Below are positions 1-10,378 of a stretch of DNA of 64,000 nt, in pieces; the stretch's first letter is position 1; each line of letters opens with the position of its first letter. The position numbers and the translations under genes are program-made. A model generated the notes under the pieces. It was given only the letters and a program-made list of their open reading frames with translations, was not told the DNA's origin and ran no database searches. The DNA is from CAWAWP01 sp963841205 (GTDB lineage Bacteria; Chloroflexota; Ktedonobacteria; Ktedonobacterales; JADMIN01): assembly GCA_963841205.1 (NCBI GenBank), contig CAWJCH010000024.1, forward strand, positions 1-64,000, read 5' to 3'.

Positions 1-39
1 AATATTGGGGTCATCTCAACTGCGGTGTGCACACCAGTG

Positions 40-56
40 CTCAACTGTTAGTTGAG
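40..56 (-). terminator. weak hairpin after the GNAT gene
   Basis: CTCAAC and GTTGAG form a 6-bp stem around a 5-base loop, about 15 bases beyond the stop codon of the acetyltransferase read on the minus strand. No U-tract follows, so this may not be a true intrinsic terminator. Confidence 0.25.
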
Positions 57-71
57 GGGCATAGCACGGGC

Positions 72-542
72 TCACAAATTTATGGCGAGCCAGCGGCGCG
101 AGAGACGCATGCCCATACTGGCGTAGAAGTGCACCGCTTCGTGGTTCGCCTCCCAACAATCGAGCTCCAGGTCGGTGTCGCCTCGTTCTTTCGCATCTGC
201 CATGCATGCCTCGAACAACTGTCGACCGATTCCCCGGCGGCGATACGCTTCTGCGACGCCGAAGTTGTCAATGAATGCGAAGGCGCGAGGCACGCGTATT
301 TCACCTGATGCCTGCCGGTGTTTCAGCACCGCATAGCCGGCGATCTCGCCGTCGCACACTGCGATATATACAACGCTGTTATCCCCCGCAAGGAGGTCAC
401 CGAATACCTCTTCGGTGACTATCACCTCGACGCTACGGAATACCTCAGGGACTGCTGCCACGTGGTGTTCATGGACCTCATTTGCGACGCGAGCAAAGCC
501 AGGGTAGTCGGCTGGCTCTGCACTTCTCACTTCTACTGCCAT
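72..542 (-). CDS. GNAT family N-acetyltransferase
   Basis: A 156-residue protein that should transfer an acetyl group from acetyl-CoA to an unknown amine substrate in the cytoplasm. The GNAT acetyl-CoA motif is clear: RRRGIG at residues 101-106 follows a beta strand (FAFIDNFGV), and the C-terminal half ends with the usual NxxAxxFYxxxGM pattern (NHEAVHFYASMGMR). The length fits a single GNAT domain. I chose the ATG at 542 because GGAGG lies 6-7 bases upstream; the frame is open for 16 more codons upstream but without a ribosome site. It stands alone, oriented out of the window. The substrate cannot be told from the sequence; protein, aminoglycoside or small-molecule acetylation are all possible. 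Confidence 0.9.
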   Translation of the reverse strand: MAVEVRSAEPADYPGFARVANEVHEHHVAAVPEVFRSVEVIVTEEVFGDLLAGDNSVVYIAVCDGEIAGYAVLKHRQASGEIRVPRAFAFIDNFGVAEAYRRRGIGRQLFEACMADAKERGDTDLELDCWEANHEAVHFYASMGMRLSRRWLAINL

Positions 543-579
543 TGGCCCTCCACCTGTCCTTATGATGACGACTCGCGAT

Positions 580-900
580 GAAGACGACACGCGGTTTAGG
601 AACTCGTTGCTTCCTGTTCGTCTGCGTCCACCGATGCCCGTCAGCGTCCACTATTTCGGGACAATTTGCAGTCATTCGTTCGTCTCTGTCCGTCTCCGTC
701 CGCGCCCGTTGATGTCAAAATTGATGTCAGGCAACCGTAGCAGGGTCGCTGGAGGTGACGAAGCTCTCCGCGCTGCGTTCACGGGCGTTCGTCTGTGTCC
801 ACCGATGACGGATTCAAGCTGCTTTCGAGCGCCTGATTGTCCGTCACTGTCCGCGAGAGATTGTCTCAATTGGCGTCAAAATTGGCGCCCAGGTCGGCAC
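580..900. repeat. degenerate interspersed repeat (GTTCGTCTGCGTCC family)
   Basis: No credible gene lies here. The stretch is built of words such as GTTCGTCTGCGTCCACCGATG and GTCCGTCTCCGTCCG, and ends in two direct 9-mers TTGATGTCA separated by AAA (708-728). A second degenerate copy follows at about 780-890, ending in TTGGCGTCAAAATTGGCGCC. Related sequence is found at about 2890-3040, 4310-4352, 20590-20740 and 35270-35304, so this is a dispersed repeat family rather than local slippage. The 900-982 remainder shows nothing recognisable. Confidence 0.55.
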
Positions 901-982
901 CATGGTTCTGACTATCACATTCTCAGGATATGTCCTCCTTTGGGGTGTTATCGAATTGCGGGAGTCGCGCTGTCTATCGCTT

Positions 983-2728
983 TCAGAAATCTTCGGCGTT
1001 GCCCACGACGACGAGTTGGTTCATGGCACGAGACACCGCCTGGAACAGCCGTCGACGGCGGCTTGGTCCCGCCGATAAACCATCGAGCTCCGTGACGACT
1101 ACCACCTTTTGCTCTAACCCTAGGGCCATGTTCACGGTTGCCATGGCCACTAACCCTTCTGCTGGACGGCTGCACCGCCAGGTGAATCGATACGGACCTA
1201 CTCCTCGCAACTGCGTCCACCGACTGTTGTCAACCGAACGGCAGGAGATGATGAGGATGTCCTCCGGGCGTAGTCCTACCTCCGACACCAGCCAGTTGAG
1301 CGCGTTCAGCAGGCCAACGGCCTCGGGATCGTCCATTCCTGTAGCCGTCCTGATCCCTTGGGCCGTCGACCAAAAGAACCGAGTCGGTCGGCCCACTGGC
1401 CCGAGACACCGTATGGCCTCCATATTCGGATTCAACTGCCGCATGTCGCCGAATACTGCCTGTGTATTCCGCAGGTTCTCGCGCAACGGCACGAGAACCT
1501 TGTCCCCCGCGATAGGTGGCTTCCAGGGAGTTGGGTCCTCGCGCTGGTCGGCGTCGTAAAATAGGAAGAGCCGAGATTCTTTCGGCTCCTTTAGTAGGCG
1601 CAAGAACTTTGGCCAGATGTCGGTGTCGATCGTCTGCGCCTCATCGACCAGCACCGCGTCATAGCGCAGCGTTGCGCGGTCGCCACGTGTATCGAGCGCT
1701 GCTAAACTGGCGGCGAGATCCTCTGCGTACACCCTTAAGGACCGCGACTTCTTGACGCGGTCTAGCGGCAACTTCGCTGCTTCCAGCGCTGCAAGCGAGA
1801 GCGTCCGGGCCGAATAGATGTCAAATGCGGGCTTATCTTGTCGAGAATCTGCCTCGACCCGCACCTGCAATGACTCGGCGAGGAATTCATTGTTGCAGAG
1901 GAAGAGCACGCGGTGGCCGAGCGAGGCCAGCCTCCAGGCCGCCTCCATCGCAAGGATGGTCTTGCCCGTGCCGGCAGCCCCGGACACCAGCAGCTGTCGA
2001 TGTTCGAAGATATCCGACAGGATGGCGAACTGGCTCTCTGTCAGCTCTCGGAAATGCTCGTTTTCCTCGGTCAGGGCAACGGCAAGGCTTGACTTCCCAC
2101 GTCGCGATGGGGCAAGCGCCCTGACCAGCATCTCTAGGGCTGCCGGAGGAAACGCTGCAGCATCTGTTCCGACGGGCGTAGCTGCATGGAAGAAGTCATA
2201 TAAACGTTCCACGGCCTCCGCGGGTGCGAGCGTATCGGCCTGATCGAGGATGAGCTGCGGTTCCAGCACGGGCGTTTCGTCCGCGCGGTCGCCGTGTCGT
2301 TCCCAGTTGCACTCGGGGAACCACACGCCGCGTGCGAAGGCTTCGTGCGGGAAGTAGGGCCTTGTGACAGCGTTTGCCTGCAACACTCGCCGCAATGCAT
2401 ACATCGCGTTCGTCACCTGACGAATGGGGTCGGGATCGAGTACGCGGCTCGCTCCGTTCCAATCCGAACTGTGCCAAACTCCCGTTGCTCCGTCGCGACT
2501 GATCGCACCGCCCTTGACTTCGAGGACGAGGAGTCCGCGTCGGGGATGGACCACAACGAAGTCGATTTCGACATCGAGCGGGCGACGCTGATCCCGCTCC
2601 TGCGGCCATGGGACGCTGTGAAAGACCAGGTACGAGTCGTCGAGGTAGCGGCGAAGCAAGCCGTAGACCAATCGTTCCGCGCGAGACGCCCCTGGCTGGG
2701 GTCCGCGCTCCGGATACATACGCGCCAT
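983..2728 (-). CDS. NERD domain-containing P-loop helicase/ATPase
   Basis: A 581-residue fusion of a nuclease-related (NERD) domain and an SF1-like helicase core. NERD spans about residues 16-130, with the restriction-like core residues in DVEIDF (D56) and LEVKGG (E70, K72). The helicase core starts with the Walker A motif GAAGTGKT at 250-257, has a DEAQ box (VLVDEAQT) near residue 362, and a late AVSRA motif typical of UvrD/DUF2075-like enzymes near the C-terminus. It probably acts on DNA or RNA, perhaps in repair or defence. The ATG at 2728 is preferred because AAGGG sits 6 bases upstream; a GTG two codons earlier and an ATG three codons later are alternatives. It is monocistronic and flanked by degenerate repeats. 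Its biological role is unknown. Confidence 0.88.
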   Translation of the reverse strand: MARMYPERGPQPGASRAERLVYGLLRRYLDDSYLVFHSVPWPQERDQRRPLDVEIDFVVVHPRRGLLVLEVKGGAISRDGATGVWHSSDWNGASRVLDPDPIRQVTNAMYALRRVLQANAVTRPYFPHEAFARGVWFPECNWERHGDRADETPVLEPQLILDQADTLAPAEAVERLYDFFHAATPVGTDAAAFPPAALEMLVRALAPSRRGKSSLAVALTEENEHFRELTESQFAILSDIFEHRQLLVSGAAGTGKTILAMEAAWRLASLGHRVLFLCNNEFLAESLQVRVEADSRQDKPAFDIYSARTLSLAALEAAKLPLDRVKKSRSLRVYAEDLAASLAALDTRGDRATLRYDAVLVDEAQTIDTDIWPKFLRLLKEPKESRLFLFYDADQREDPTPWKPPIAGDKVLVPLRENLRNTQAVFGDMRQLNPNMEAIRCLGPVGRPTRFFWSTAQGIRTATGMDDPEAVGLLNALNWLVSEVGLRPEDILIISCRSVDNSRWTQLRGVGPYRFTWRCSRPAEGLVAMATVNMALGLEQKVVVVTELDGLSAGPSRRRRLFQAVSRAMNQLVVVGNAEDF

Positions 2729-3290
2729 AGGCACCCTTGCGACGCTTGCAGCGAAAAGGCTTTGGGGGCGAGATCCAAATCTAGGTCATGCTAGCTGTGA
2801 GACCCGCAGCTGTCAACGGGGGCAATGCCTGCTGGTTTGGGCGCGCATTCTCACCATTACACCCGACGACAGTGCGTTTCTTGACTGGTGGCAACTGATC
2901 TACCCCGCGAACTACGCCATCGCCGCTCGTCGTTCGTGGACGTTCGCTAATATCCGTCGGTGCAGGAAACAAAGGAATCCCCGCTCTAGCAGCGTTCGTA
3001 GTCGTTCGCTCGTATTCGCGAGCGTTGGGGGCAGATATGGGGCCAAGACGCATGACGGCGATCGCGCGGCCCGTCTATTACACGTCGAAGGAGGCGCTTG
3101 GGGCCGCACCGAGGCCGGGGATGATCTGGATCGACGTCACCGACTCTCGTGCGTGCTATAGTGTCAGCCAGGTCCTGTTTCGTGCTTCACTCCCTTTCGT
3201 CCGACCATCTCGCGTCAACATCCCAGCCGCGATCAGGAAGTCGGTCCCGCTGATGTGTCATAAGGCCGCCGAGATGGAAAGCAGGTGCAC
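2729..3290. other. intergenic region with repeat remnants
   Basis: I see no gene here. Around 2920-3040 the GTTCG/GTCCG-rich words of the dispersed repeat reappear in strongly degenerate form. A TATAGT hexamer at 3157-3162 could be the -10 element for the downstream hydrolase, but I find no convincing -35. Confidence 0.4.
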
Positions 3291-4163
3291 ATGACGACGC
3301 TCACGCCCGGTGCTTTCGACCTGCCTGCGGAGGAAGGGTCGCTGCGCTACACCATCGCCGGGACAGGGCCAGCCTGCATCGCGATCTCTGGAGGACCAGG
3401 GATCGACGCACGCTACCTCGAAGATATCGGCGGCATCACGAGCGCCGTGACGCTGGTCACGGTGCACCCGCGCGGCTCCGCCGGGTCGCCATTCCCCGAC
3501 GCGAGCGACTGGAGCCTCGCTGCCTATGCCCGCGACGTCGACGCGGTGCGCCGGCACCTCGGGATCGAGCGCCCGCTGGTACTGGGCCATTCGCACGGCG
3601 GCTGGGTCGCGCAGCGCTATGCGCTGGATTATCCTAGGGCCGTAGCGGGGCTTGTCCTCGTGGGGACCGCGCCGGCCGCTGTTGGCGCGATGACGTGGGA
3701 TCCCGAAGAGACCACTCGCCGGTATGCCAACGAGCCCTGGTTCCCAGCGGCCTACGCCGCCCTCCAGGAGGAGACGACGCTCGAGACGACGCCGGAGGAG
3801 GCCGCGGCCAGCCTCGCGGCCATCCTCCCGTTCTACTTCGCCGCGCTGACGCCCGCAGTGCGGGCCTACCTCGCGCGGATCGGGACACTCTCACTCAACC
3901 CGGCGCCACACGTGCGAGGCGACGGGCCCGCGCAGTTCGTCGCCGACTGGCGGGGCGAGCTACCCACCGTCCGGGTACCAGCGCTCGTGATCGTCGGGCG
4001 GCACGACTTCATCCAGACCCTGCCCATGGCGCAAGAGTTGGCCGGCTTGCTCCCCCGCTCGTTGCTCCTTGTCTTCCAGTCTTCAGGCCACTTCCCGTGG
4101 ATCGAGGAGCGCGACCACTTCCGCACCGCCGTGACGGAGTTCGTGCAACTCGTGGACGCTTGA
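3291..4163 (+). CDS. alpha/beta hydrolase (proline iminopeptidase-like)
   Basis: A 290-residue alpha/beta-hydrolase-fold protein. The oxyanion-hole motif SGGPGID lies near residues 33-39. The nucleophile elbow GHSHGG places the catalytic Ser at 101, and the acid and base are likely D239 (VGRHDF) and H267 (SSGHFPW). These positions match the S33 peptidase/prolyl aminopeptidase-like subfamily, which cleaves N-terminal proline or small esters. No signal peptide is seen, so it is cytosolic. The ATG at 3291 and an in-frame GTG at 3285 are both possible starts; GGAAAG lies upstream. It stands alone between repeat-rich gaps. The exact substrate cannot be assigned. Confidence 0.9.
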   Translation: MTTLTPGAFDLPAEEGSLRYTIAGTGPACIAISGGPGIDARYLEDIGGITSAVTLVTVHPRGSAGSPFPDASDWSLAAYARDVDAVRRHLGIERPLVLGHSHGGWVAQRYALDYPRAVAGLVLVGTAPAAVGAMTWDPEETTRRYANEPWFPAAYAALQEETTLETTPEEAAASLAAILPFYFAALTPAVRAYLARIGTLSLNPAPHVRGDGPAQFVADWRGELPTVRVPALVIVGRHDFIQTLPMAQELAGLLPRSLLLVFQSSGHFPWIEERDHFRTAVTEFVQLVDA

Positions 4164-4299
4164 GAAGCCGTTCAGACGCCTGCGCGTCGCGCGGAGCAAT
4201 CCGTGGTCAGGGCAACCGACGGTTTACAAAGCCGATCCCTTGCGTATGTCAGTATCCATAGACGTCCGCGGAGTGCCAAGAATTGGGGGGGTTAGCGGG

Positions 4300-4352
4300 C
4301 CGCCCGGTCATCAGCGTTCGTCTGCGTCCGTCTAGATTGGGGTCAACGTTGG
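4300..4352. repeat. copy of the dispersed GTCCG repeat
   Basis: GTTCGTCTGCGTCCGTCT is followed by two TTGGGGTCA words separated by ACG (4338-4357 region), the same arrangement as the TTGATGTCA pair at 708-728 and 35284-35304. It lies directly before an IS5 transposase remnant. Confidence 0.5.
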
Positions 4353-4367
4353 GGTCACACCACTGGG

Positions 4368-4508
4368 GCTGACCGCCCGAAGGTCGAGCGGCTCTTCGCC
4401 CGGCTCGGCAACTTCCGTCGCCTGGTCGTCCGTTATGAACGCCATGCCCTCCATGACCTCGGCTTCGTCCACCTCGGCTGTATCCTCATCCTGCTGCGTC
4501 ACAGTTGA
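4368..4508 (+). pseudogene. IS5-family transposase, C-terminal remnant
   Basis: Only the last roughly 45 codons of an IS5-type DDE transposase survive. The frame reads KVERLFARLGNFRRL and then VRYE, the block that carries the catalytic Glu and the WLxRFRRLxxDYE signature of IS5 enzymes, and ends in a hydrophobic tail with a TGA at 4506-4508. Nothing upstream in the frame looks like the rest of the enzyme, so this is a decay product. Related, longer IS5 sequence lies at 13390-13930. Confidence 0.7.
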
Positions 4509-4645
4509 TGAGATGGCTTGTACGCGTCCACCTTATAATGCCTGTACCTTTTTGATATCCAATCCAGAAGATTGAGCTGAGTAGTTCAACCTGCCTCAGG
4601 TCTGCTTGACCCATGTCAATTGCTACGTCGACGGCTCTTCACTCC

Positions 4646-6510
4646 CATTCCGCAGTTTGGATTGACCCGAAAGAGGGGATCTTGGTAGGGTGGACGCCAT
4701 GACGCAAACGGCCGCATCGATCGGGGATGGGAAGGATGCTGGGGCGCCATGGCGACACGGTATGTGGTCGAACATCTCAATCATCTGGGGATTGTCGCGG
4801 AGGTCTGTCGCGAGATCGGGGTAGCGGACTGGCTGGACCAGCAGGAGCCAGGGAACCGGCAGGTGGTCAGCGTCGGGACCGCGACGGTGGCGCTGGTGCT
4901 CAACGGGCTGGGGTTCAGCAATCGGCGGCTGTATCTGGTCCCGCAGTTCTACGCCGACAAGCCAGTGGAGCACCTCTTGGGGCCGGGGATCGTGGCCCAG
5001 GACCTCAACGACGACTGCTTGGGACGCACGCTGGACTGGCTCTATGTCCACGACGTGACGCGACTGTTTGCGGGGCTGGCGCTGCGGGCGCGCCGGGCGT
5101 TCGGGGTGGAGGTGGGACGGCTGCACGCCGACACGACCTCGTTCTCGGTGCACGGGCGGTATGCGCCGGACCTGCCGGAGGGGCTGGAGACGCCGGAGAC
5201 GCTCAAAGCGGCGGCGCGGCGCGCTCCTGAGCGCGCGGCGACGAACGGTCAGGAGGAGGACGAGGAGGAGGACGAGGAGGAAGCGGCGCCGACGGTGATC
5301 GAGGTGACCTATGGGTACTCGCGCGACCACCGGGAGGACCTGAAGCAGTGGATGTTGGCGCTGGTGACCTCGGGGGAGGGGGTGCCACAGTTCCTGCAGC
5401 CGCTCGACGGCAATGCCAGCGACAAACGGGCGCTGCTGGAGGCGGTGCAAGCCCTCACGCAACAGCTGGAGGAGAGCGGCGAGACGCCGGGTGTCTACGT
5501 CGCCGACAGCGGCCTCTACAGCGCCGAGAACATGACCCGACTCAACGTCGCCGGCGTGCACTGGGTCAGCCGCGTCCCGGAGACCTCGACCGCGGCGCAG
5601 GCCATCGTCCAGGAGCGGCTCGAGACGCTGGACGGCTGGCAGCACAGCGCCGACGGCAGCCGCCACTGGTGGAGCCGCGAGCAACCGGACCTGGCGCAGG
5701 GCGCCGAACGCTGGCTCGTGGTGCGCACGCAGGAGGGCGAGGAGCGGGCACGGGCCACCGTGCAGCGTCAGGCGCAGCGCGACCAGCAGACCTGGGAGCA
5801 CCGGCTGTGGCATCTGGGCAACCGGACCTTCGCCTGTCAGCCCGACGCCGAGGCGGCGCTCGCCTCCGCCTGCCAACGGCTGCCGCCCTGGTTCGTGGTC
5901 CAGTCCGCCGTGGTGGCGCAGCCGGGCTACGCCAAACCCGGGCGACCGCGGACCGGCGCCACGCCGGCCATCCTGACCTGGCGAGTCCAGGCCACCCTCA
6001 CCCAGGACGCGGCCGCGCTGGAGCGCGAGGTGCGGCGGCGGGCGGCCTTCCTCGTCGGCACCAACCTCCTCGACCGGACGCCTGGCCCGACGAGGCCGTC
6101 CTCGCCCTGTACCGCGAACAGGCGCTGGTGGAACGCGGATTCGCCTTCCTCAAAGATCCGCTCTTCCTCGCCTCCTCGGTCTTCGTCAAGCGGCCGGAGC
6201 GCATCATGGCGCTGGCCTTCGTCATGACGTTGTGCCTGCTGGTCTACAAGCTGGCCGAGATGCGCCTGCGGCAGCGCCTCGCCGAGACGGGCAAGACCGT
6301 CCCCGATCAGAAGGGCAAGCCGACGGCGCGTCCGACGCTGCGTTGGCTCTTCCAGTGTTTCGAGGGCATCGACCTGCATCACACCTGGCAGTCGGACGGC
6401 ACCTCCGAGACCGAGGTGCTCCGCCTCACCAGGGTGCATCGCCTCGTCTTACACCTCCTCGGACCCACCTACGAAATGGGGTATTTGACCTTCTCGGAAA
6501 CTGCGGAATG
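4646..6510 (+). mobile_element. IS1634-type insertion sequence (IS4 superfamily)
   Basis: Bounded by a perfect 13-bp inverted repeat: CATTCCGCAGTTT at 4646-4658 and its complement at 6498-6510. The enclosed 1.86 kb holds one transposase gene in two frames. No target duplication is visible in the flanks. The right end directly abuts the broken C-terminus of an ISL3 transposase, which suggests the IS1634 insertion (with deletion of the other flank) truncated that gene. Confidence 0.8.
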
Positions 6511-6511
6511 A
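4749..6511 (+). pseudogene. IS1634 family transposase, frameshifted
   Basis: The first frame (4749 to about 6090) has the N-terminal DUF4277-like region (VVEHLNHLGIVAEVC), then the first catalytic Asp in LHADTTSFS and the second in YVADSGLYSAE. The last third continues in another frame (WPDEAVLALYREQALVERGF, then KDPLFLASS), which carries the catalytic Glu and runs to a TGA at 6509-6511. The break lies near 6080-6095, so a one-base indel separates the DD and E halves. An acidic low-complexity run (EEDEEEDEEE) interrupts the catalytic domain near residue 175. Programmed frameshifting is not excluded, but I see no slippery heptamer and treat it as inactivated. Confidence 0.75.
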
Positions 6512-7718
6512 GAGATAGGGTTCGTTCGGACGCAGTTTGCTCGGGCGCGATTGTGGGCCGTGCTCGGGGAACGCCTCGGCGCGCAGGTAGCGGCGGACGG
6601 TCCCGCGGGCCAGCCCGACGACTCGGGCGATCTGGCGCTGCGTCATTCCCGCGCGAGCCGACGCCTGCACCGCTTCGTAGGACGCCAGACGTCGAGCACG
6701 CCGCGCCTCGCGTTCTCGCGGTGCCGCAACGGTCCGCGGCGCGTGTGGTCGCCCTGCCTCCAAGCCTCGCTCCGGCACCGCGGGCCCTGGTATGCGCTCG
6801 GGCGCCCTCGCCAGTTCTGCCTGCTGTGCGTAAGGGCGTGGCGACGTGGGCGGGGTCGACGTGGGCGGCATGCCGTGCGCCATCGCCTCGGTGGCGGCCT
6901 GGCGCAAGACGGTGTGTTGGCGCAATGTGTTGGCGCAACAGGAACGCCTCCAGCGCGTCGCCGAGGTTCTTGAGTAAGTGAAAGCGGTCGGCCACCTGTA
7001 CGGCCTGCGGCGCTCCCTGACGGATGCCTTCCGCATACGCGCCTCCTCGGTCGCGGCTGGCGATCTCGACCCCCGGATGGCAGCGAAGCCACGCGGCGAC
7101 GGTCTCGGCGGTGCGATCCGGCAGGAGATCGACCGGGCGGTGCCGCTCGAGGTCGACCAGGATCGTGCCATCGATCCGCCCACGGCGGAAGGCCCAATCG
7201 TCGACACTCAGCACCCGCGGGGTTGGTGCGGTCGGCGTATTGACGGTCGGCAGTGGCGCCGCCCGCAGGAGGCGGAGCAGCGTCATGCGGCTCGTGGGCA
7301 GATGGAGGATCCGCGCCAAGCGCGCGCCAGGTTGGCCGCCAAGGGCGAAGCCGAGCGCGGTGAGCGCCGTGCGCAGCGCCGGCGTGCTGCGGCTAGAGAC
7401 CGGGGCCAAATGCGGGATGCGCTCGCGAAACGTCTGGCGCGAGCAGGCGACGTTCCTACAGCGGAAACGCCGTCCCTGCAGGCAGATGTGCACCGCGTGC
7501 GCATTCCACGGGACGTCGGTGAGCAGGCGGGTGAACCGTGCATGGACGTGTCCGGAGCGCTGGTGACAGCGGGGACAGTGCGCGGTCTTACGGATCGGTG
7601 CGACAGTGACCAGCACGGCTCCCACCCCGACCCGCACGTCTTGGATGCGCAGTCCGGTCAGGTGCGGGAGTACCGCCGCGAGGAGGCGCGCGCTGCCCAG
7701 CGTGCCACGCGTGGCCAT
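6511..7718 (-). pseudogene. ISL3 family transposase, frameshifted and 3'-truncated
   Basis: The N-terminus has the ISL3 zinc-finger (CPRCHQRSGHVH, then CRNVACSRQTF), followed by the DDE catalytic region (SVDDWAFRRG with the first Asp, and ADRFHLLKNLGDALE with the second). At about 6918-6943 a 13-base unit, GTGTTGGCGCAAT/C, is duplicated in tandem, which shifts the frame. The remainder (MTQRQIARVVGLARGTVRRY, an HTH found in this family) continues in another frame. The gene stops at the IS1634 boundary at 6511, losing its C-terminal catalytic end. Confidence 0.75.
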
Positions 7719-7821
7719 GGAAGACCTCCGGCCAGCACTCCAACTTCTCCTGCGGTTTCCTTTGCGCTGGCCGTCCTCGTTCTATCACTTCACCCCTGCG
7801 GCTGGTTCACCGCAAGTGAGC

Positions 7822-8519
7822 ATGAGCCAACTCTACACCGCCGCCTACAACCGCAGCACGTGCGGGCCAACCCGGCAGCGCAGGCCGACTTCAAGTTGCG
7901 CCTGCGCCCACTCCTCCGCCAGGTGGCGACAGCGTTCCCCACGGCGCGGGTGGAGCTGTGGGCCGTCGACGAGCATCGCGTCGGGCTCAAGCCGATTGTT
8001 CAGAAGGTCTGGACACTCGGCGTGTCCCGCCCCCTTGCACCGGTCGAACATCGTTATGCCTGGTCGTACGTGATTGGCTTCGTACACCCCGCCTCGGGCC
8101 GCACCGTCTTCCACTTGGCCACGAGTGTGAGCGTCCCGCTCTTTGAACTCGAACTAGCCGCGTTCGCGCACGAGGTTGGGGCAGGACCACACAAGCAGAT
8201 CGTGCTGGTCCTCGATCGTGCAGGCTGGCACACGAGCACCCGCCTGTGCGTGCCTGAGCACGTCCATCTGCTCTTTCTGCCCGCCTACTCCCCTGAGCTG
8301 CAGCCCGCTGAGCATTTGTGGCCGCTCACCAATACGGTACTGGCCAACCGCCACTTCGCGACCATCGACGAGCTCGACGACGCCCAAGCCGCGCGCTGTG
8401 TTGCGCTACAAGGTCAGCCCGACCTGATTCGGTCGACGACGCACTTCCCGTGGTGGCCCACCCGCATCCACCCGCGTCACGGGCCGCAGTCGCGGCGCAG
8501 CCTGGGGGCGCTCACTTAG
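7822..8519 (+). pseudogene. IS630 family transposase, C-terminal two thirds
   Basis: The frame holds the DDE domain of an IS630/Tc1-like transposase: the first Asp in LWAVDEHRVGLKP, the second in IVLVLDRAGWHTS, and the Glu in PELQPAEHLWPL, ending at a TAG at 8517-8519. The N-terminal helix-turn-helix half is missing; upstream sequence belongs to the 5' end of the ISL3 copy. A shorter paralogous fragment lies at 35339-35701. The triad is intact, but without the DNA-binding half and a start codon it is probably inactive. Confidence 0.75.
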
Positions 8520-8520
8520 C

Positions 8521-8838
8521 GCGTCTGCGAGGTGTCCCCAGTGATCCCGCTGCCTCCTGCCCGCGGACTCCAGAGCACATAGCCCTCCCGGTCATCGGCC
8601 GCGAAGAAGAGCAGTTGACAGTGCTCGACCAGCGGTTGCAACTGCTCGCCTGCAATCGGAGTGCGCAGCCTCAGGAACGGCTGCAACGCCTGCGCTGACA
8701 GTGCTGCCAGGACGGCCACCGACGAAAGCGGGCAGACGGGAGACGCCCGGTAGTCTCGACCGGCGTAGGCTACCGCGCGAGCAATGAACGCCTGCCGCGG
8801 GACTGCCTCCCGGGACTGGTGGCGGCGCGTTCCCGGTT
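8521..8838 (-). other. unassigned stretch between IS630 remnant and lipoprotein gene
   Basis: A minus-strand frame is open here (for example LQPFLRLRTPIAGEQLQPLV), but no start codon with a ribosome site belongs to it and I recognise no family. It may be the tail of a lost gene. Confidence 0.25.
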
Positions 8839-9990
8839 CTAGGTGATCTGGGCCTGATAGAGTACCGGCGGGGGCAGCGCGCAGGAGGTACTGCCCGCGG
8901 AGTGAGCGGCGGCAGGCTGTGCGACCAGCAGCACAGCTGCCGCGTTGATCTGCGCGGTCGTGGCCCCCAGCGCCGACCACTCGGCGCCCTGCGCCTCGCC
9001 GTAGCCGAAGATCAGGTAGTGCCCATCCGGCCACCAAGTGAACGGACCAATCGCGCCAGCGGAGTTGTCGGACCGCGTCCCGCTCAGCAGCGTCGAGCGT
9101 TGGCCGTCGGGGACGGTCAGTTGCTGGATGGTGGCGCCGTCGGCGACCGTCACCGCCAGCGTATTCGGCCGCCACGCGATCCAGGTGGCCTGCGTGAAGC
9201 CGGTCGCCAGCGTGCGCGGTGTGATGGGAGCCGTCACCAGGTGACCGGTGAATGAGAACACGGCGGCGGGAAGTGCGCTGCGGGGCAGCACCTGCACGGA
9301 CGTGGCTGTGAGTAAGGCCAGATCCTGCCCATCCGGAGACCAGACGGCTTGCCATACCGCGCACGGGGACGTGGCTTCCTGCGGATAGAGTCGTCCGGTG
9401 AGGTGGAGCTGGGACGCGGTGGGGTCGAGGACATAGAAGTCAATGGAGCAGCCATCGCTCGTTTGATCATTCACCCTGCGCACGAAAGTGAGCACCCGGC
9501 TATTGGGCCACCAGTCGGCGCTGACGTACGTGGGACTATACGGGGGAGGTCCCAGCGTCGCCTCGGCCCCCGTCCAGGTCGCCGTGACGGTGCCGTCGGG
9601 CGCAAAGTGCAGGGCAGCCACCCGCCCACTGCACGCCAAGTAGAGGTGATCTGAGGACCAGCCGGCCACGCTCCCGCAGACCACGTCATCCGAGACCGCG
9701 CTGGCTGACCCGCTCGAGCTGAGGCGCACGTTGACTCCGGGCCCAAGCAGGAGAGCATGGCGAGCTCCAGAGGCATCCAGGTAGGGGAGGATACTGCCGA
9801 TGTCACCAGGGTACGGGTTCGCTGTAAGTACGGGGGTGACACCTGGTGCCTGCACTGCGACCGAGGTCACACAGACCTCGCCAGTGCCACAGGCGCCTAG
9901 CCCTAGCATCAACAGGCTCACGAGCGCTGAGAGCACCAGCGTCCCTGGGTGCGCGATGGAGTCGCGTCGAGTCACGACGAGGTGGCGCAT
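8839..9990 (-). CDS. lipoprotein with WD40/TolB-like beta-propeller blades
   Basis: A 383-residue exported lipoprotein. The N-terminus carries positive charges (MRHLVVTRRDS), a hydrophobic segment and the lipobox LGAC, so it should be anchored to the outer face of the membrane. The body has repeated blade-like units with WSPDG/WWPDG/WWPNS motifs (near VWSPDGQDLA and TWWPDGHYL), as in TolB/WD40-like PD40 propellers, which mostly mediate binding. The ATG at 9990 is set by AAAGGAGGAG directly upstream. It is a lone gene between IS remnants. No enzymatic residues are evident; function unknown. Confidence 0.8.
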   Translation of the reverse strand: MRHLVVTRRDSIAHPGTLVLSALVSLLMLGLGACGTGEVCVTSVAVQAPGVTPVLTANPYPGDIGSILPYLDASGARHALLLGPGVNVRLSSSGSASAVSDDVVCGSVAGWSSDHLYLACSGRVAALHFAPDGTVTATWTGAEATLGPPPYSPTYVSADWWPNSRVLTFVRRVNDQTSDGCSIDFYVLDPTASQLHLTGRLYPQEATSPCAVWQAVWSPDGQDLALLTATSVQVLPRSALPAAVFSFTGHLVTAPITPRTLATGFTQATWIAWRPNTLAVTVADGATIQQLTVPDGQRSTLLSGTRSDNSAGAIGPFTWWPDGHYLIFGYGEAQGAEWSALGATTAQINAAAVLLVAQPAAAHSAGSTSCALPPPVLYQAQIT

Positions 9991-10378
9991 GTGCTCCTCC
10001 TTTGCTCTGTCACGCGGTCTGAGTTCCACCCTCGGGTAGGCGGTATGTTGGCGGCCGCCTACCCAGCAGATCTACGCGGGCGGTGTCGTGCATCTCACCG
10101 TCTGAGCTCGGTGCGCACGAGAAGGTGCCTGGTCGTCAAAGCGGTTGCCCGCTGCGTACCGGGGCTGGTAAGAGCGGGCGGATGAAAGCCTATTGCGTAT
10201 CGGTGAGATGAATCCTGCCCATGCAAGCAGGCTAATTCATCCCACTCCTGTTTTGGAACCGCCTCTAGCGAACGCGCGGCTTGTTGAGGCCATGAAGTAC
10301 AACGGTATAGTGCAACGCGGTATCACACTCAGCCCGCCGCTCCCTGACGGGCACGCGCCGGCGCTGCAAGAGCCGGGT
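9991..10378. other. intergenic region
   Basis: No gene or RNA is recognised. An imperfect inverted repeat GATGAATCCTGC / GCAGGCTAATTCATC is present at about 10206-10242, and could be a terminator-like or regulatory fold. Confidence 0.3.

Noticed and set aside
6978..8519. A single 513-codon gene
   Set aside because: The first half is antisense to the ISL3 transposase; only the part after about 7822 is real (IS630).
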